Assembly (NCBI RefSeq): GCF_900156825.1
Contig: NZ_FTOV01000003.1
Location: 496,001 to 560,000, forward strand
Direction of reading: 5' to 3'
Length of the DNA: 64,000 bases
Origin: Chryseobacterium gambrini
Lineage (GTDB): Bacteria; Bacteroidota; Bacteroidia; Flavobacteriales; Weeksellaceae
The notes below the pieces were generated by a model. That model ran no database searches. It had not been told where the DNA came from and was given only the letters and a program-made list of their open reading frames with translations. Within the stretch, counting starts at the first letter, position 1; each line of letters opens with the position of its first letter. The translations under genes were made by a program, and so were the position numbers. Shown piece by piece: positions 56,040-64,000 of the stretch.

Positions 56040-57803
56040 ATGAAAATGCAGAAGTGCCTCCTTTCATTCATGCTTTTGTTGGGATTTTTCAGTTTAAATG
56101 CTCAGCAGAAGACATTTTGTAACCCGATTAATATCGATTACGGGTATACTCCATTCGAAGTTTTTTCAAAACAGGGAAAACACCGTGCTACGGCTGATCC
56201 GGTGATTGTTAATTTTAAAAACAAGCTCTTTCTTTTTTCCACCAATCAGGAAGGATACTGGTACAGCGACGATATGCTCGACTGGAAGTTTGTCCACCGG
56301 AAATTTCTGAGAGACAATAAATATACCCATGATCTGAACGCTCCTGCAGTTTGGGCAATGAAAGATACGTTATACGTTTTCGGTTCGACATGGGAACAGG
56401 ATTTCCCGATCTGGAAAAGTACCAATCCCACCAAAGACGACTGGAAAATTGCTGTCGATACTTTAAAAGTCGGAGCATGGGATCCTGCATTTCATTACGA
56501 TGAAGACAAAAACAAGCTGTACTTGTATTGGGGATCAAGCAATGAATGGCCATTGTTGGGAACCGAAGTAAAAGTAAATACCCTTCAGTCCGAAGGTTTT
56601 GTAAAGCCGACCATCAGGTTAAAACCGGAAGATCACGGTTGGGAAAGATTCGGGGAATACAATGACAATGTTTTCTTACAGCCTTTCGTAGAAGGAGCGT
56701 GGATGACGAAGCATAACGGAAAATATTATTTGCAATACGGAGCTCCTGCAACGGAATTCAGCGGATATTCGGATGGAGTGTATGTTAGTAATAAGCCTTT
56801 AGAAGGTTTTGAATATCAACAGCACAATCCGTTTTCTTACAAACCGGGAGGTTTTGCAAGAGGAGCAGGACACGGTGCAACGTTTGAAGACAATTACAAA
56901 AACTGGTGGCACATTTCTACCATTTTTATTTCAACCAAAAATAATTTTGAAAGACGTTTGGGAATCTGGCCTGCCGGATTTGATAAGGATGATGTAATGT
57001 ATTGCAACACGGCTTACGGAGATTATCCAACGTATCTTCCGCAATATGCACAGGGAAAAGATTTCTCTAAAGGACTTTTTGCCGGTTGGATGCTGCTGAA
57101 TTACAATAAGCCGGTTCAGGTTTCATCGACTTTAGGCGGTTATCATTCCAATTATGCGGTGGATGAAGATATTAAAACGTACTGGAGTGCCAAAACAGGA
57201 AATTCCGGAGAGTGGTTTCAGACGGATTTAGGAGAGGTTTCTACTATTAATGCGATTCAGATCAATTATGCCGATCAGGATGTTGAGTTTATGGGAAAAA
57301 CGCTGGGCAAAATGCATCAGTATAAAATCTATGGTTCCGATGACGGTAAAAAATGGAATGTGATTGTGGATAAAAGCAAAAACACCAAAGATGTTCCTCA
57401 TGATTATGTAGAATTGGAAAAACCTGCAAAAGCTAGATTTTTGAAAATGGAAAATCTGAAAATGCCCACCGGAAAATTTGCATTAAGCGGTTTCAGGGTA
57501 TTTGGAAAAGGCGCAGGAGCAGTTCCCGGAAAAGTTCAGAGTTTTGTTCCGTTGAGATCTGATCCTAAGAAATACGGCGAAAGAAGAAGCATCTGGATGA
57601 AATGGCAGCAGAATTCCGATGCAGACGGATACGTCATTTATTGGGGTAAATCTCCTGAGAAATTGTACGGAAGCATTATGGTGTACGGAAAAAACGAATA
57701 TTTCTTCACCGGAGCCGACAGAGCGGATGCATATTATTTCCAGATCGAAGCTTTCAATGCGAATGGAGTTTCAGAAAGATCGGAGATTTTTAAGTCTGAA
57801 TAA
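56040..57803 (+). CDS. secreted GH43 glycoside hydrolase with F5/8C and Fn3-like domains
   Basis: 587 residues with signal peptide (MKMQKCLLSFMLLLGFFSLNAQ). The five-blade propeller (about 25-345) carries the three acidic residues: ATADPVIVNF (base), GAWDPAFHYDEDK and the acid in QPFVEGAWM. A discoidin/F5/8C-type carbohydrate-binding domain follows (about 350-490, GYHSNYAVDEDIKTYWSA), then an Fn3-like domain (about 500-587). It probably removes arabinose or xylose side groups from plant or host glycans; substrate uncertain. Confidence 0.85.
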   Translation: MKMQKCLLSFMLLLGFFSLNAQQKTFCNPINIDYGYTPFEVFSKQGKHRATADPVIVNFKNKLFLFSTNQEGYWYSDDMLDWKFVHRKFLRDNKYTHDLNAPAVWAMKDTLYVFGSTWEQDFPIWKSTNPTKDDWKIAVDTLKVGAWDPAFHYDEDKNKLYLYWGSSNEWPLLGTEVKVNTLQSEGFVKPTIRLKPEDHGWERFGEYNDNVFLQPFVEGAWMTKHNGKYYLQYGAPATEFSGYSDGVYVSNKPLEGFEYQQHNPFSYKPGGFARGAGHGATFEDNYKNWWHISTIFISTKNNFERRLGIWPAGFDKDDVMYCNTAYGDYPTYLPQYAQGKDFSKGLFAGWMLLNYNKPVQVSSTLGGYHSNYAVDEDIKTYWSAKTGNSGEWFQTDLGEVSTINAIQINYADQDVEFMGKTLGKMHQYKIYGSDDGKKWNVIVDKSKNTKDVPHDYVELEKPAKARFLKMENLKMPTGKFALSGFRVFGKGAGAVPGKVQSFVPLRSDPKKYGERRSIWMKWQQNSDADGYVIYWGKSPEKLYGSIMVYGKNEYFFTGADRADAYYFQIEAFNANGVSERSEIFKSE

Positions 57804-57812
57804 AATATTAAT

Positions 57813-57847
57813 AAACGCTTTGAGTTTTTCAGAGCGTTTATTTTTTT
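57813..57847 (+). terminator. terminator of the GH43 gene
   Basis: AAACGCTTTGA (57813-57823) pairs with TCAGAGCGTTT (57829-57839, one wobble), followed by ATTTTTTT. Confidence 0.85.
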
Positions 57848-57863
57848 AGTAATAAAGAGAATA

Positions 57864-58691
57864 TTAATTTTTTATAATATCCCACCTTAAAAGATTATTC
57901 CTTTTCTCTAAAGCTTTTTTATTGTTTCTTTCCACCATTCTATAAAATTCGGAATCTGATATTTCTTTTCCGTTACCGTCAAAAAAGATTTGTTTCAGAT
58001 CATTGTTATCATTGTTCCGCCGCGGAGAAGGATTGTCGAAATAATTTTTTAAAATAGTTTTGAAAGAATTTTCTGTTACTAAAATAAGCTTATGTCTGAA
58101 ATAATATGGAAGTTCTTTCGGATCTGAATTTCGAAGTGATCTTATCTCTACGAGCTGAAATGAAATTCCTTTCTTCTCGTCTTCTGCTTTTACAATTAAC
58201 CCAGGTAAGCCATGGAGCAAATAAGGACCGTCCTGAATGGGAATATCAGTTGTAAACCAAACTGTCCATTTTCTGTTATATAATGTAGTTGTTGCTTTTT
58301 GAGCTAAAAAATTTAAAATCTTTTCTTTTTCAGGAAAGATTTTCCATTTAGGTTTTTTCTGCATGTTTACCTGATAATAATTCTGACAGCTTGTATACAA
58401 TGTCATATTAAAATCTGGATAATTTTTTACAATAACGTCTAAATACTGAATTCCCTGATAAGGAAATTTATCTTTCGGTTTCTCTTTAATTCTTACTAAA
58501 GAGTCCTGTTCGGGAATATCGGAAGAATAAAATCGGGAACTGTTTTTATGAATATCAAGATTCAGAAATTCTTTTTTCTTAATATCAATATGCGTGGAAT
58601 CTTCTGCGAAACTGTATTCGTAAACAAAACGTTTATTTTGAGATTTATATAACTGAGCTGTTATTAAAAGAAAAAATACTATTCTGTACAT
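57864..58691 (-). CDS. GLPGLI family exported protein
   Basis: 275 residues with a short signal peptide (MYRIVFFLLITAQLYKSQ). The family core is GPYLLHGLPGLIVKAEDE, preceded by WFTTDIPIQDGPY. Function unknown for the family. It follows the esterase gene by 10 bases in the same direction, so the two may be one transcript. Compare the member at 22716-23528, with which it shares the conserved centre. Confidence 0.88.
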   Translation of the reverse strand: MYRIVFFLLITAQLYKSQNKRFVYEYSFAEDSTHIDIKKKEFLNLDIHKNSSRFYSSDIPEQDSLVRIKEKPKDKFPYQGIQYLDVIVKNYPDFNMTLYTSCQNYYQVNMQKKPKWKIFPEKEKILNFLAQKATTTLYNRKWTVWFTTDIPIQDGPYLLHGLPGLIVKAEDEKKGISFQLVEIRSLRNSDPKELPYYFRHKLILVTENSFKTILKNYFDNPSPRRNNDNNDLKQIFFDGNGKEISDSEFYRMVERNNKKALEKRNNLLRWDIIKN

Positions 58692-58701
58692 CTAAAGAAT
58701 T

Positions 58702-59553
58702 TTAAGGATTTATATTCTTCATAAATCCCTCAATTTTATTGACCAGAAAATCTGCATTGGAAGACTGATCCCAGCCGAGATGATCTCCGGTAAATTCATA
58801 GGATTCATGATACACTTTATTTTCTGATAGAACCGAGTCCAGCGTTTTCTTTTGAGACAGTGGAACCACATGGTCATTAATTCCGTAATAAGAAAGGGTA
58901 GGAGCGGAAGTTGGAGTAATCCAGTGAACCGGACTTCCAAAGTCCATTAGCGTTGTTTTGCTGTCAACGATTTTAGGATCAATCAAATGTTTTTCTACGA
59001 AAGCATAATCTTCATAATTTTTAAATCCTGAATCGTTCAGATCAGTGGGACCGACGATATTGATAACCGCTTTTACCTTTCTGTCCGAATCAAATTTATA
59101 AGCATACAACATTGCTAAATGTCCGCCTGCGCTGTTTCCGAGAAGAATATATTTGGGATGAATTTTTAAGTCTTTTTCTAAACCATTCATGGCAATGGTA
59201 ATATCATCCGTTTGACTGGGAAGAGCAAAACGCTTGGATGAAGCAAGCCTATAATCCAGATTGACAAAAATATGTTCAGGAAATTTTTTCATCAGATCAT
59301 AAGTGAAATCCGTAAGCTGAGATCTTCTTCCGCCGCGCCAACCGCCACCGTGAATAACGACGAAAACGTCTTTATCTTTTAAAGAAGCTTTAGGAGTATA
59401 AACGTCCATTTTCTGTTCCCTGTCTTTTCCATAGGAAACATTTTTTTCTATGGTAAAAGCTTTTCCATTTCCGAAATCAATGGTGTTTTGTTTACAACCT
59501 AAAAGTGTAAGAAGAAATAAACCTGTTAAAACAATTAAACGACTCTTCATCAT
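58702..59553 (-). CDS. alpha/beta-hydrolase lipoprotein (esterase/lipase type)
   Basis: 283 residues. N-terminal lipobox LLGC (Cys20) makes it a surface or periplasmic lipoprotein. HGGGWRGG forms the oxyanion hole, GNSAGGH carries the nucleophile Ser, and NDHVVPL plus GDHLGW supply Asp and His, as in hormone-sensitive-lipase or BD-FAE type enzymes. Might deacylate glycan substrates of the neighbouring GH43, but no direct evidence. Confidence 0.85.
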   Translation of the reverse strand: MMKSRLIVLTGLFLLTLLGCKQNTIDFGNGKAFTIEKNVSYGKDREQKMDVYTPKASLKDKDVFVVIHGGGWRGGRRSQLTDFTYDLMKKFPEHIFVNLDYRLASSKRFALPSQTDDITIAMNGLEKDLKIHPKYILLGNSAGGHLAMLYAYKFDSDRKVKAVINIVGPTDLNDSGFKNYEDYAFVEKHLIDPKIVDSKTTLMDFGSPVHWITPTSAPTLSYYGINDHVVPLSQKKTLDSVLSENKVYHESYEFTGDHLGWDQSSNADFLVNKIEGFMKNINP

Positions 59554-59570
59554 TGAATTTTAATTAAAAA

Positions 59571-59601
59571 TAAAAAAACTCGCCGATTTCTCAGCGAGTT
59601 T
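59571..59601 (-). terminator. terminator of the outer-membrane receptor gene
   Basis: On the minus strand AAACTCGC (59601-59594) pairs with GCGAGTTT (59583-59576), followed by a T7 run. Confidence 0.85.
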
Positions 59602-59635
59602 ACCACAAAAAATGATTTATATGAAGAAATGATTG

Positions 59636-61897
59636 TTATCTTGTTCTGTTTTTAATTTCGTCTGAAGCACTTTCGATGTTTCTTACTTTTTTCACTTTCT
59701 GGTTTCCGAAATTGTAAGTAATGCTTACATTAATGCTTCTTCTGTACTGGTCGTTTCTAATGTAGTTATAGTTTCCGGAAGCCTGTAAATCTTCAATTTC
59801 CACGACATTGGTTCTTAAAACATCATTCAGATTTACCGCAAACGTCCAGTCGTTCCAGTTTTTCTTAATGTTCAGATCTAAACTTGCTAAGTTTTTCAGC
59901 ATACCAAGTTCTATCTGCTGTTTATCCACATAGAAGAAATTTACGCCTAAGAACCATGTTTTCTTTTTGTCTAAACGGATGGTGTTGTTGCTGGTAATCA
60001 ACATACTTGCAGATTTTCTGTTGTTTACATAAGTGTCAAAAACCTGTCCTGTTGTAGGATCTGTATCTAATGTTCCGTTGTTGATGTTATACTGAACACC
60101 CGCATTGAAGTTTAATGTAAGATATTGCTTGAATAAAGATTTCTGAATTCCCAGCATAGCAGACATTTCCTGCTTGTCTCCGAAATTGGTTCTGATGTAG
60201 GCTAACTGAACTCTTTTCTGATTGGTTTTCGGATCGATATAGCTTCTCTGCAACGGAACCTGCGTAATCTGGTCTTTTTCATAGGTATGATTCAAAATCA
60301 GGAAATAAGAATTTTTGTACATATACGTTAACTCCTGATTGTAGGTAGAAGATGCTTTTACGAAAGGATTATTTTGGGTATAATTATCTTCCGTAATAAG
60401 ATTTTTTACAGGGTTCAGTTCCCAAAAGCTTGGTCTTCTCATTCTGCTTGAAAAGGAATAGGAAATATTGTTCTTATCATTAATGGCATAATTGAAACTT
60501 AGATAAGGTAAGAGATTATTATAATTTCTCTCGATCTGTTGATTGGTTTCTACATTGTTTTTCCAACTATCTGCGGTTCCTAAGCTGTTCGTGATTTCGT
60601 ATCTGGCTCCGATTTTTCCTGAGAACTTATCCGAAAACTTTTTTTCAAAAGTTACATACAGCCCATAAATATTTTCATTGTAAATAAAATGGTTAAAATC
60701 GTTTTGAGAAGCTAACTGGTTGCCGGAAATATCGTATGGATATGAATAGTTTTTGGTGTCATTGTCTGTTTTTGTTTTATTGTAATTTCCCCCGGCAGAG
60801 AACGTTAAATCGTTTTTAAATTTCTGAATATAATCTACCGTCCCTGAAAAATTGTTAATAACCTGCGGAAGATCCTGAATTATTTTGCTGCTGTTTTGTG
60901 TGAAGTTTCCTGCCGCATCCTGAATCAGCGTGTTGTTATTCGTGTACTGAAATCTTTTATAATTAAGATAAGCCGCATTCACGTTCAGTTTGCTTCCTAA
61001 AGAATCAAGCTTTACTTCATAGTTTAAATTTACAGAATTGTTATAGCTTCTTGCGTCCTCTTTATTTTTGGTTTTAGTATAAGCGGTTGAAAGTATATTG
61101 CCGTTAGTATCATATTTTGTAATCGTATTCATCAGATCGATCGTAGAATTGTAGCTTTTGTTTGCCCATGTATTCCATGATAAAGCCAGATTACTTTTGT
61201 CATTCAACTGATAATCAATATTCAGATATCCTCCTAAATTTTTGTTCGGATCATCAATATTCCCTACAGATTCATTCTGTACATTTTCAGATCGGTTTCT
61301 CAGAACGTATGCTTGCGGATTGATATTTTCGCCACCACTAAGATTCGCATTAATTCCCAGTTTGTCTTTTCTGTAATTTACGGAGAAACTGGCGTTGCTT
61401 GCATTGTATTTACTCTGGGTATTAGACATTCTCATGTTTCCGCTGGTTCCGTCGCTCATTTTTTTCTTCAGCACGATATTGATAATCCCATCGGAAGATT
61501 CCACCTGATATTCACTTCCCGGAACTGTAATCACTTCAATTTTCTGGATATTTTCTGCGGGTGTATTTTTCAGAAACTGAACCAGAGATTCTGCATCCAT
61601 ATTACTTTTTCTGCCGTTAATGTAGATCAGCGCATTGTTCTTTCCTGCAATTTTTAACGTTTTATCATCTGTTGTAGACAAAAGGGGAGTCTGTTTCAGA
61701 ATATCGAACGTTGTATTTCCTTTTGCAATGGGAGATGCAGCAACATCATATACAAAACGGTCGCTTTGTTTTTTGAAAACCTGCTTGGTTAAAGTAACTC
61801 CTTCTATGCTTTTTGTTTTTACAGTATCCTTTTTAGTTTGCTGAGCGAAAGATAATCCACTGAAGAATATAGCTGCGATAAGAATGGGCGTTTTCAT
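59636..61897 (-). CDS. outer-membrane beta-barrel protein with TonB-type plug
   Basis: 753 residues with a signal peptide (19 residues, ending SFAQ). Near residues 27-150 there is a plug-like region with IYINGRKSNMDAESLVQFLKNTPAENIQKIEVITVPGSEYQVESSDGIINIVLKK (part: INGRKSNMDAESL). The rest is a large barrel typical of the outer-membrane beta-barrel family 3 of Bacteroidota. No carboxypeptidase-like domain or SusD partner is next to it, so the ligand is unknown. Own promoter at 61953-61984. Confidence 0.85.
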   Translation of the reverse strand: MKTPILIAAIFFSGLSFAQQTKKDTVKTKSIEGVTLTKQVFKKQSDRFVYDVAASPIAKGNTTFDILKQTPLLSTTDDKTLKIAGKNNALIYINGRKSNMDAESLVQFLKNTPAENIQKIEVITVPGSEYQVESSDGIINIVLKKKMSDGTSGNMRMSNTQSKYNASNASFSVNYRKDKLGINANLSGGENINPQAYVLRNRSENVQNESVGNIDDPNKNLGGYLNIDYQLNDKSNLALSWNTWANKSYNSTIDLMNTITKYDTNGNILSTAYTKTKNKEDARSYNNSVNLNYEVKLDSLGSKLNVNAAYLNYKRFQYTNNNTLIQDAAGNFTQNSSKIIQDLPQVINNFSGTVDYIQKFKNDLTFSAGGNYNKTKTDNDTKNYSYPYDISGNQLASQNDFNHFIYNENIYGLYVTFEKKFSDKFSGKIGARYEITNSLGTADSWKNNVETNQQIERNYNNLLPYLSFNYAINDKNNISYSFSSRMRRPSFWELNPVKNLITEDNYTQNNPFVKASSTYNQELTYMYKNSYFLILNHTYEKDQITQVPLQRSYIDPKTNQKRVQLAYIRTNFGDKQEMSAMLGIQKSLFKQYLTLNFNAGVQYNINNGTLDTDPTTGQVFDTYVNNRKSASMLITSNNTIRLDKKKTWFLGVNFFYVDKQQIELGMLKNLASLDLNIKKNWNDWTFAVNLNDVLRTNVVEIEDLQASGNYNYIRNDQYRRSINVSITYNFGNQKVKKVRNIESASDEIKNRTR

Positions 61898-61952
61898 GTT
61901 TTATAATTTTAGAGAGTTTTTAATAGCTTGTATTTGTTATTATTTAACATTG

Positions 61953-61984
61953 CAAAGATATATAATAAATTAAGTATCTTGCAA
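61953..61984 (-). promoter_or_regulatory. promoter of the outer-membrane barrel gene
   Basis: On the minus strand TTG at 61984-61982, 21 bases, then TATCTTTG at 61960-61953; leader about 50 bases. Confidence 0.65.
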
Positions 61985-62111
61985 TACAAAGTACTTAAAA
62001 AGTTTTTAAATTAAATTTAACTAATTGATTTTCAGTTAATAAAATTTTACATTAAATTTTTTGCTTTTATTCCTTTGCTGTTAATAAGACAATTTTGAGC
62101 ATGATTGTATT

Positions 62112-62139
62112 ACATTTCAGGATGAAATTTCTGAAATGT
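62112..62139. other. inverted repeat in the gap before DUF3817 gene end
   Basis: ACATTTCAG (62112-62120) with CTGAAATGT (62131-62139), 10-base loop, no T-run. It lies in an AT-rich gap with no gene; role unknown. Confidence 0.4.
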
Positions 62140-62157
62140 CATGGTAGTAATAAAAAG

Positions 62158-62182
62158 AAAAAGAACCGAAATGGTTCTTTTT
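62158..62182 (-). terminator. terminator of the DUF3817 gene
   Basis: AAAAGAACC and GGTTCTTTT (62159-62167 and 62173-62181) around a 5-base loop, with T-rich sequence after it on the minus strand. Confidence 0.8.
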
Positions 62183-62189
62183 ATTGAAT

Positions 62190-62528
62190 TTATTCTCTGT
62201 CGAAACGGGCTAATTTTTTATCAATCCAGATGGTGGCAAACGGGAAGAAAGCGGCAATTAAGGCAAAAACGCTGTCTTCATCATCCCAGATGTAAATTTT
62301 TCTGACTGCGGGTAAAAAGATCAGATAAAGAGAAAAAAAGAAACCGTGAATACTTCCGATGGTACTGATGTAGACAATAGGAAGAATTTCATCGGGATTG
62401 GTACGGATCCAGATCATTGCCGTGAAAAGAAAAAACCACGAAACGGCTTCTGCAAGGCAGATATTCTTAAACCACTTAATGATTTTTTCCTGAGGATATT
62501 TTGAGAAAAATTTTTCGATGAAGTTCAT
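62190..62528 (-). CDS. DUF3817 small membrane protein
   Basis: 112 residues, three membrane helices; LAEAVSWFFLF, STIGSIHGFFFSLYL and FALIAAFFPFATIWIDKKL match the DUF3817 pattern (helix with HG, basic end). Function unknown. Located between the receptor gene and nadD. Confidence 0.85.
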   Translation of the reverse strand: MNFIEKFFSKYPQEKIIKWFKNICLAEAVSWFFLFTAMIWIRTNPDEILPIVYISTIGSIHGFFFSLYLIFLPAVRKIYIWDDEDSVFALIAAFFPFATIWIDKKLARFDRE

Positions 62529-62612
62529 AGTATTGAATTGAGAATTCGGTTTATGAGTTGAAATTACAGTTATTAATTCTAATTTCTAACGTCTGATTTC
62601 CTGAATACAAAA

Positions 62613-63197
62613 TTACTTATAAAAACTGCTCCCATCCAAATAATCAAAAACTTCGGGAGGAAGCATCGGTCTTACATTTTTTCCGCTTTTAATCATGTTA
62701 CGGATTTCTGTTGCGGAAAGCTCAATAACCGGCGCGTTGATTAGAGAAATATTTTCGTGCTGCAGATATTCGGAATCTTTCTTTTCACCTTCAAAAACTC
62801 TCGGATAAACAATGATGTGATGATTCTTAATCAAAGTTTCAGAATTTTTCCATTTGTGAAGGCTTTCCAGATTATCTTCTCCCATGATTAAACTAAAAGA
62901 ATAGTCGGGATATTTCTCGTGAAGATAAGTCAGCGTATCAATTGTATAACTTGGCTGCGGAAGCGAAAACTCCACATTTGAAGCACGCATTCTCGGATAA
63001 TTTTTTACCGCAAGCTGCACCATATCCAGTCGGTTATGATCTTTTAACAAAGATTTTTTTTCTTTAAAAGGATTTTGCGGACTTACCACAAACCAAAGTT
63101 CATCCATATCGGAATTTTCCAGAATGTAATTGGCTAAAATTAAATGACCAATATGAATGGGGTTAAACGAACCGAAAAATAAACCAATTTTTTTCAT
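62613..63197 (-). CDS. nadD: nicotinate-nucleotide adenylyltransferase
   Basis: 194 residues; adenylates nicotinate mononucleotide to deamido-NAD, the step after PncB. N-terminal nucleotidyltransferase motif GSFNPIHIGHL (with the HxGH signature), and the C-terminal ISATEIR-type motif (LSATEIRNMIKSGK). Starts 9 bases after recJ, so they are co-transcribed. Confidence 0.97.
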   Translation of the reverse strand: MKKIGLFFGSFNPIHIGHLILANYILENSDMDELWFVVSPQNPFKEKKSLLKDHNRLDMVQLAVKNYPRMRASNVEFSLPQPSYTIDTLTYLHEKYPDYSFSLIMGEDNLESLHKWKNSETLIKNHHIIVYPRVFEGEKKDSEYLQHENISLINAPVIELSATEIRNMIKSGKNVRPMLPPEVFDYLDGSSFYK

Positions 63198-63206
63198 AAA
63201 AAACTT

Positions 63207-64000
63207 CTAATCCCTGAATTGTACATCTTTAATATTCAGATAATGTGTTACATTTCCTTTCCAGTGATTTTCTTCCAGTGTAAAGGCAAGATCAAAATAT
63301 TTATTTCTGAAATCATCGGCAAACTGACCTAATTTAAAGCCTACACATTCTATATTTCTTCCGGTGGACTCCTGCTTAATGTAAAATTTAAGATGATTAT
63401 TATCTTTCCCCATTGTTTTAATATACCCCGAAATTTTCTGATTGGTTAAGGTAAGAATCGGTTTCATATTGTGGGGTCCGAAAGGAGCTAATTTTCTGTG
63501 GAAATTTATAAATTCTCGGTTAATTTCATCAATCTGAATTTCTGAGTCAATCGTAATGGATGGCTCTTTCTGATGTTCTTTTATTTTTTCTGAAACCACT
63601 CGTTCAAACTTTTCTTTGAAAGCCGCAAATTTTTCTTTCTCCATAGAAAGTCCTGCAGCGGCATGATGTCCTCCGAATTTTAAAAAATATTCCGAACACA
63701 TATCCAGTGCTTCGTGAACATCAAAATCTGAAACGGATCTCGCCGAAGCCACCATTTCCCCGTTATTTCCATCGGTGAAAACAAGGGTAGGTTTGTAGTA
63801 GGTTTCAATTAATCTTGAAGCTACAATTCCTATCACTCCTTTATTCCATTCAGGATGATAAACGATGGTGGTATATTTTGTTTCCTGCTGAGATTCAATA
63901 ACCTGATTCAAAGCAGAAAGAGTAGAATTCATATCCAGTTCACGCCTTTCATCATTAAGATTCATGATGTCACTCACAATCTGATGGGCGTGTTTCAGGT
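63207..64000 (-). CDS. recJ: single-stranded-DNA exonuclease RecJ (5' end cut by window)
   Basis: The C-terminal 260 or so residues of RecJ; the frame continues through the window end, upstream of the internal Met. The DHHA1 hallmark GGHHAAAGLSM, YHPEWNKGVIGIVASRLIE (part), GEMVASARSV and the C-terminal OB domain (GPHNMKPILTL) are seen. Digests 5'-3' single strands in repair and recombination. The N-terminal DHH nuclease domain lies outside the window. Confidence 0.95.
   Translation of the reverse strand, partial: LKHAHQIVSDIMNLNDERRELDMNSTLSALNQVIESQQETKYTTIVYHPEWNKGVIGIVASRLIETYYKPTLVFTDGNNGEMVASARSVSDFDVHEALDMCSEYFLKFGGHHAAAGLSMEKEKFAAFKEKFERVVSEKIKEHQKEPSITIDSEIQIDEINREFINFHRKLAPFGPHNMKPILTLTNQKISGYIKTMGKDNNHLKFYIKQESTGRNIECVGFKLGQFADDFRNKYFDLAFTLEENHWKGNVTHYLNIKDVQFRD

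Overview
The window looks like a chromosomal segment of a Chryseobacterium-type flavobacterium (Bacteroidota). This rests on the AT-rich sequence, promoters of the Bacteroidota form TTG-N19..23-TAnnTTTG, near absence of Shine-Dalgarno sequences, GLPGLI-family proteins, a TonB-plug/beta-barrel receptor without other partners, and GG-leader microproteins of a kind common in Chryseobacterium. Genus is inferred; no rRNA gene is present to confirm it.

Layout. 1-8240: rmuC (cut by the window start), a secreted SGNH hydrolase, a DUF5995 gene, a GG-leader cysteine-rich microprotein, a pncB-yciI-lipoprotein operon, dps and a GT-C type membrane protein. 8300-11770: str operon rpsL-rpsG-fusA-rpsJ with its own promoter and terminator. 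11900-23528: about 12 kb of unrelated genes separating the str operon from the rest of the ribosomal cluster: iron permease-like protein, a 902-residue exported protein, two small exported proteins, a complete glycerol regulon (glpD-glpK-glpF plus an outer-membrane barrel gene, divergent glpR) and a GLPGLI protein. 23690-37680: S10-spc-alpha super-operon from rplC to rplQ, including secY, infA, rpmJ and rpoA. 37686-42992: a lipoprotein gene, then a two-component locus with two unrecognised genes between regulator and kinase, then a coiled-coil lipoprotein. 43137-46107: eno, gltA and a second GG-leader microprotein. 46420-56016: two guanidine-modifying enzymes (ADI-like and CtlX), a four-helix-bundle cassette, then an AdoMet-decarboxylase/DUF4178/DUF350/membrane spermidine-synthase operon, a toxin-antitoxin pair, an FAD oxidoreductase and a histidine-rich membrane protein. 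56040-64000: GH43 glycosidase, GLPGLI protein, esterase, outer-membrane barrel receptor, DUF3817 protein, nadD and recJ (cut by the window end).

How parts work together. The glycerol block carries operator-like TTTCGTT/AACGAAA boxes around both divergent promoters, so GlpR probably represses glpD-glpK-glpF-porin and itself. The arginine/citrulline enzymes and the polyamine-type operon lie in one direction and may link guanidine catabolism to a polyamine-like modification. The two-component locus and the downstream lipoprotein share a 20-base dyad at identical spacing from their promoters, suggesting that the lipoprotein is a direct target of the regulator.

Most notable for follow-up: the shared dyad and unusual two-component locus, the AdoMetDC/DUF4178/DUF350/SpeE-like operon joined to an oxidoreductase through a toxin-antitoxin insert, the four-helix-bundle cassette with inverted flanks, the two microproteins, and the split of the ribosomal super-operon.
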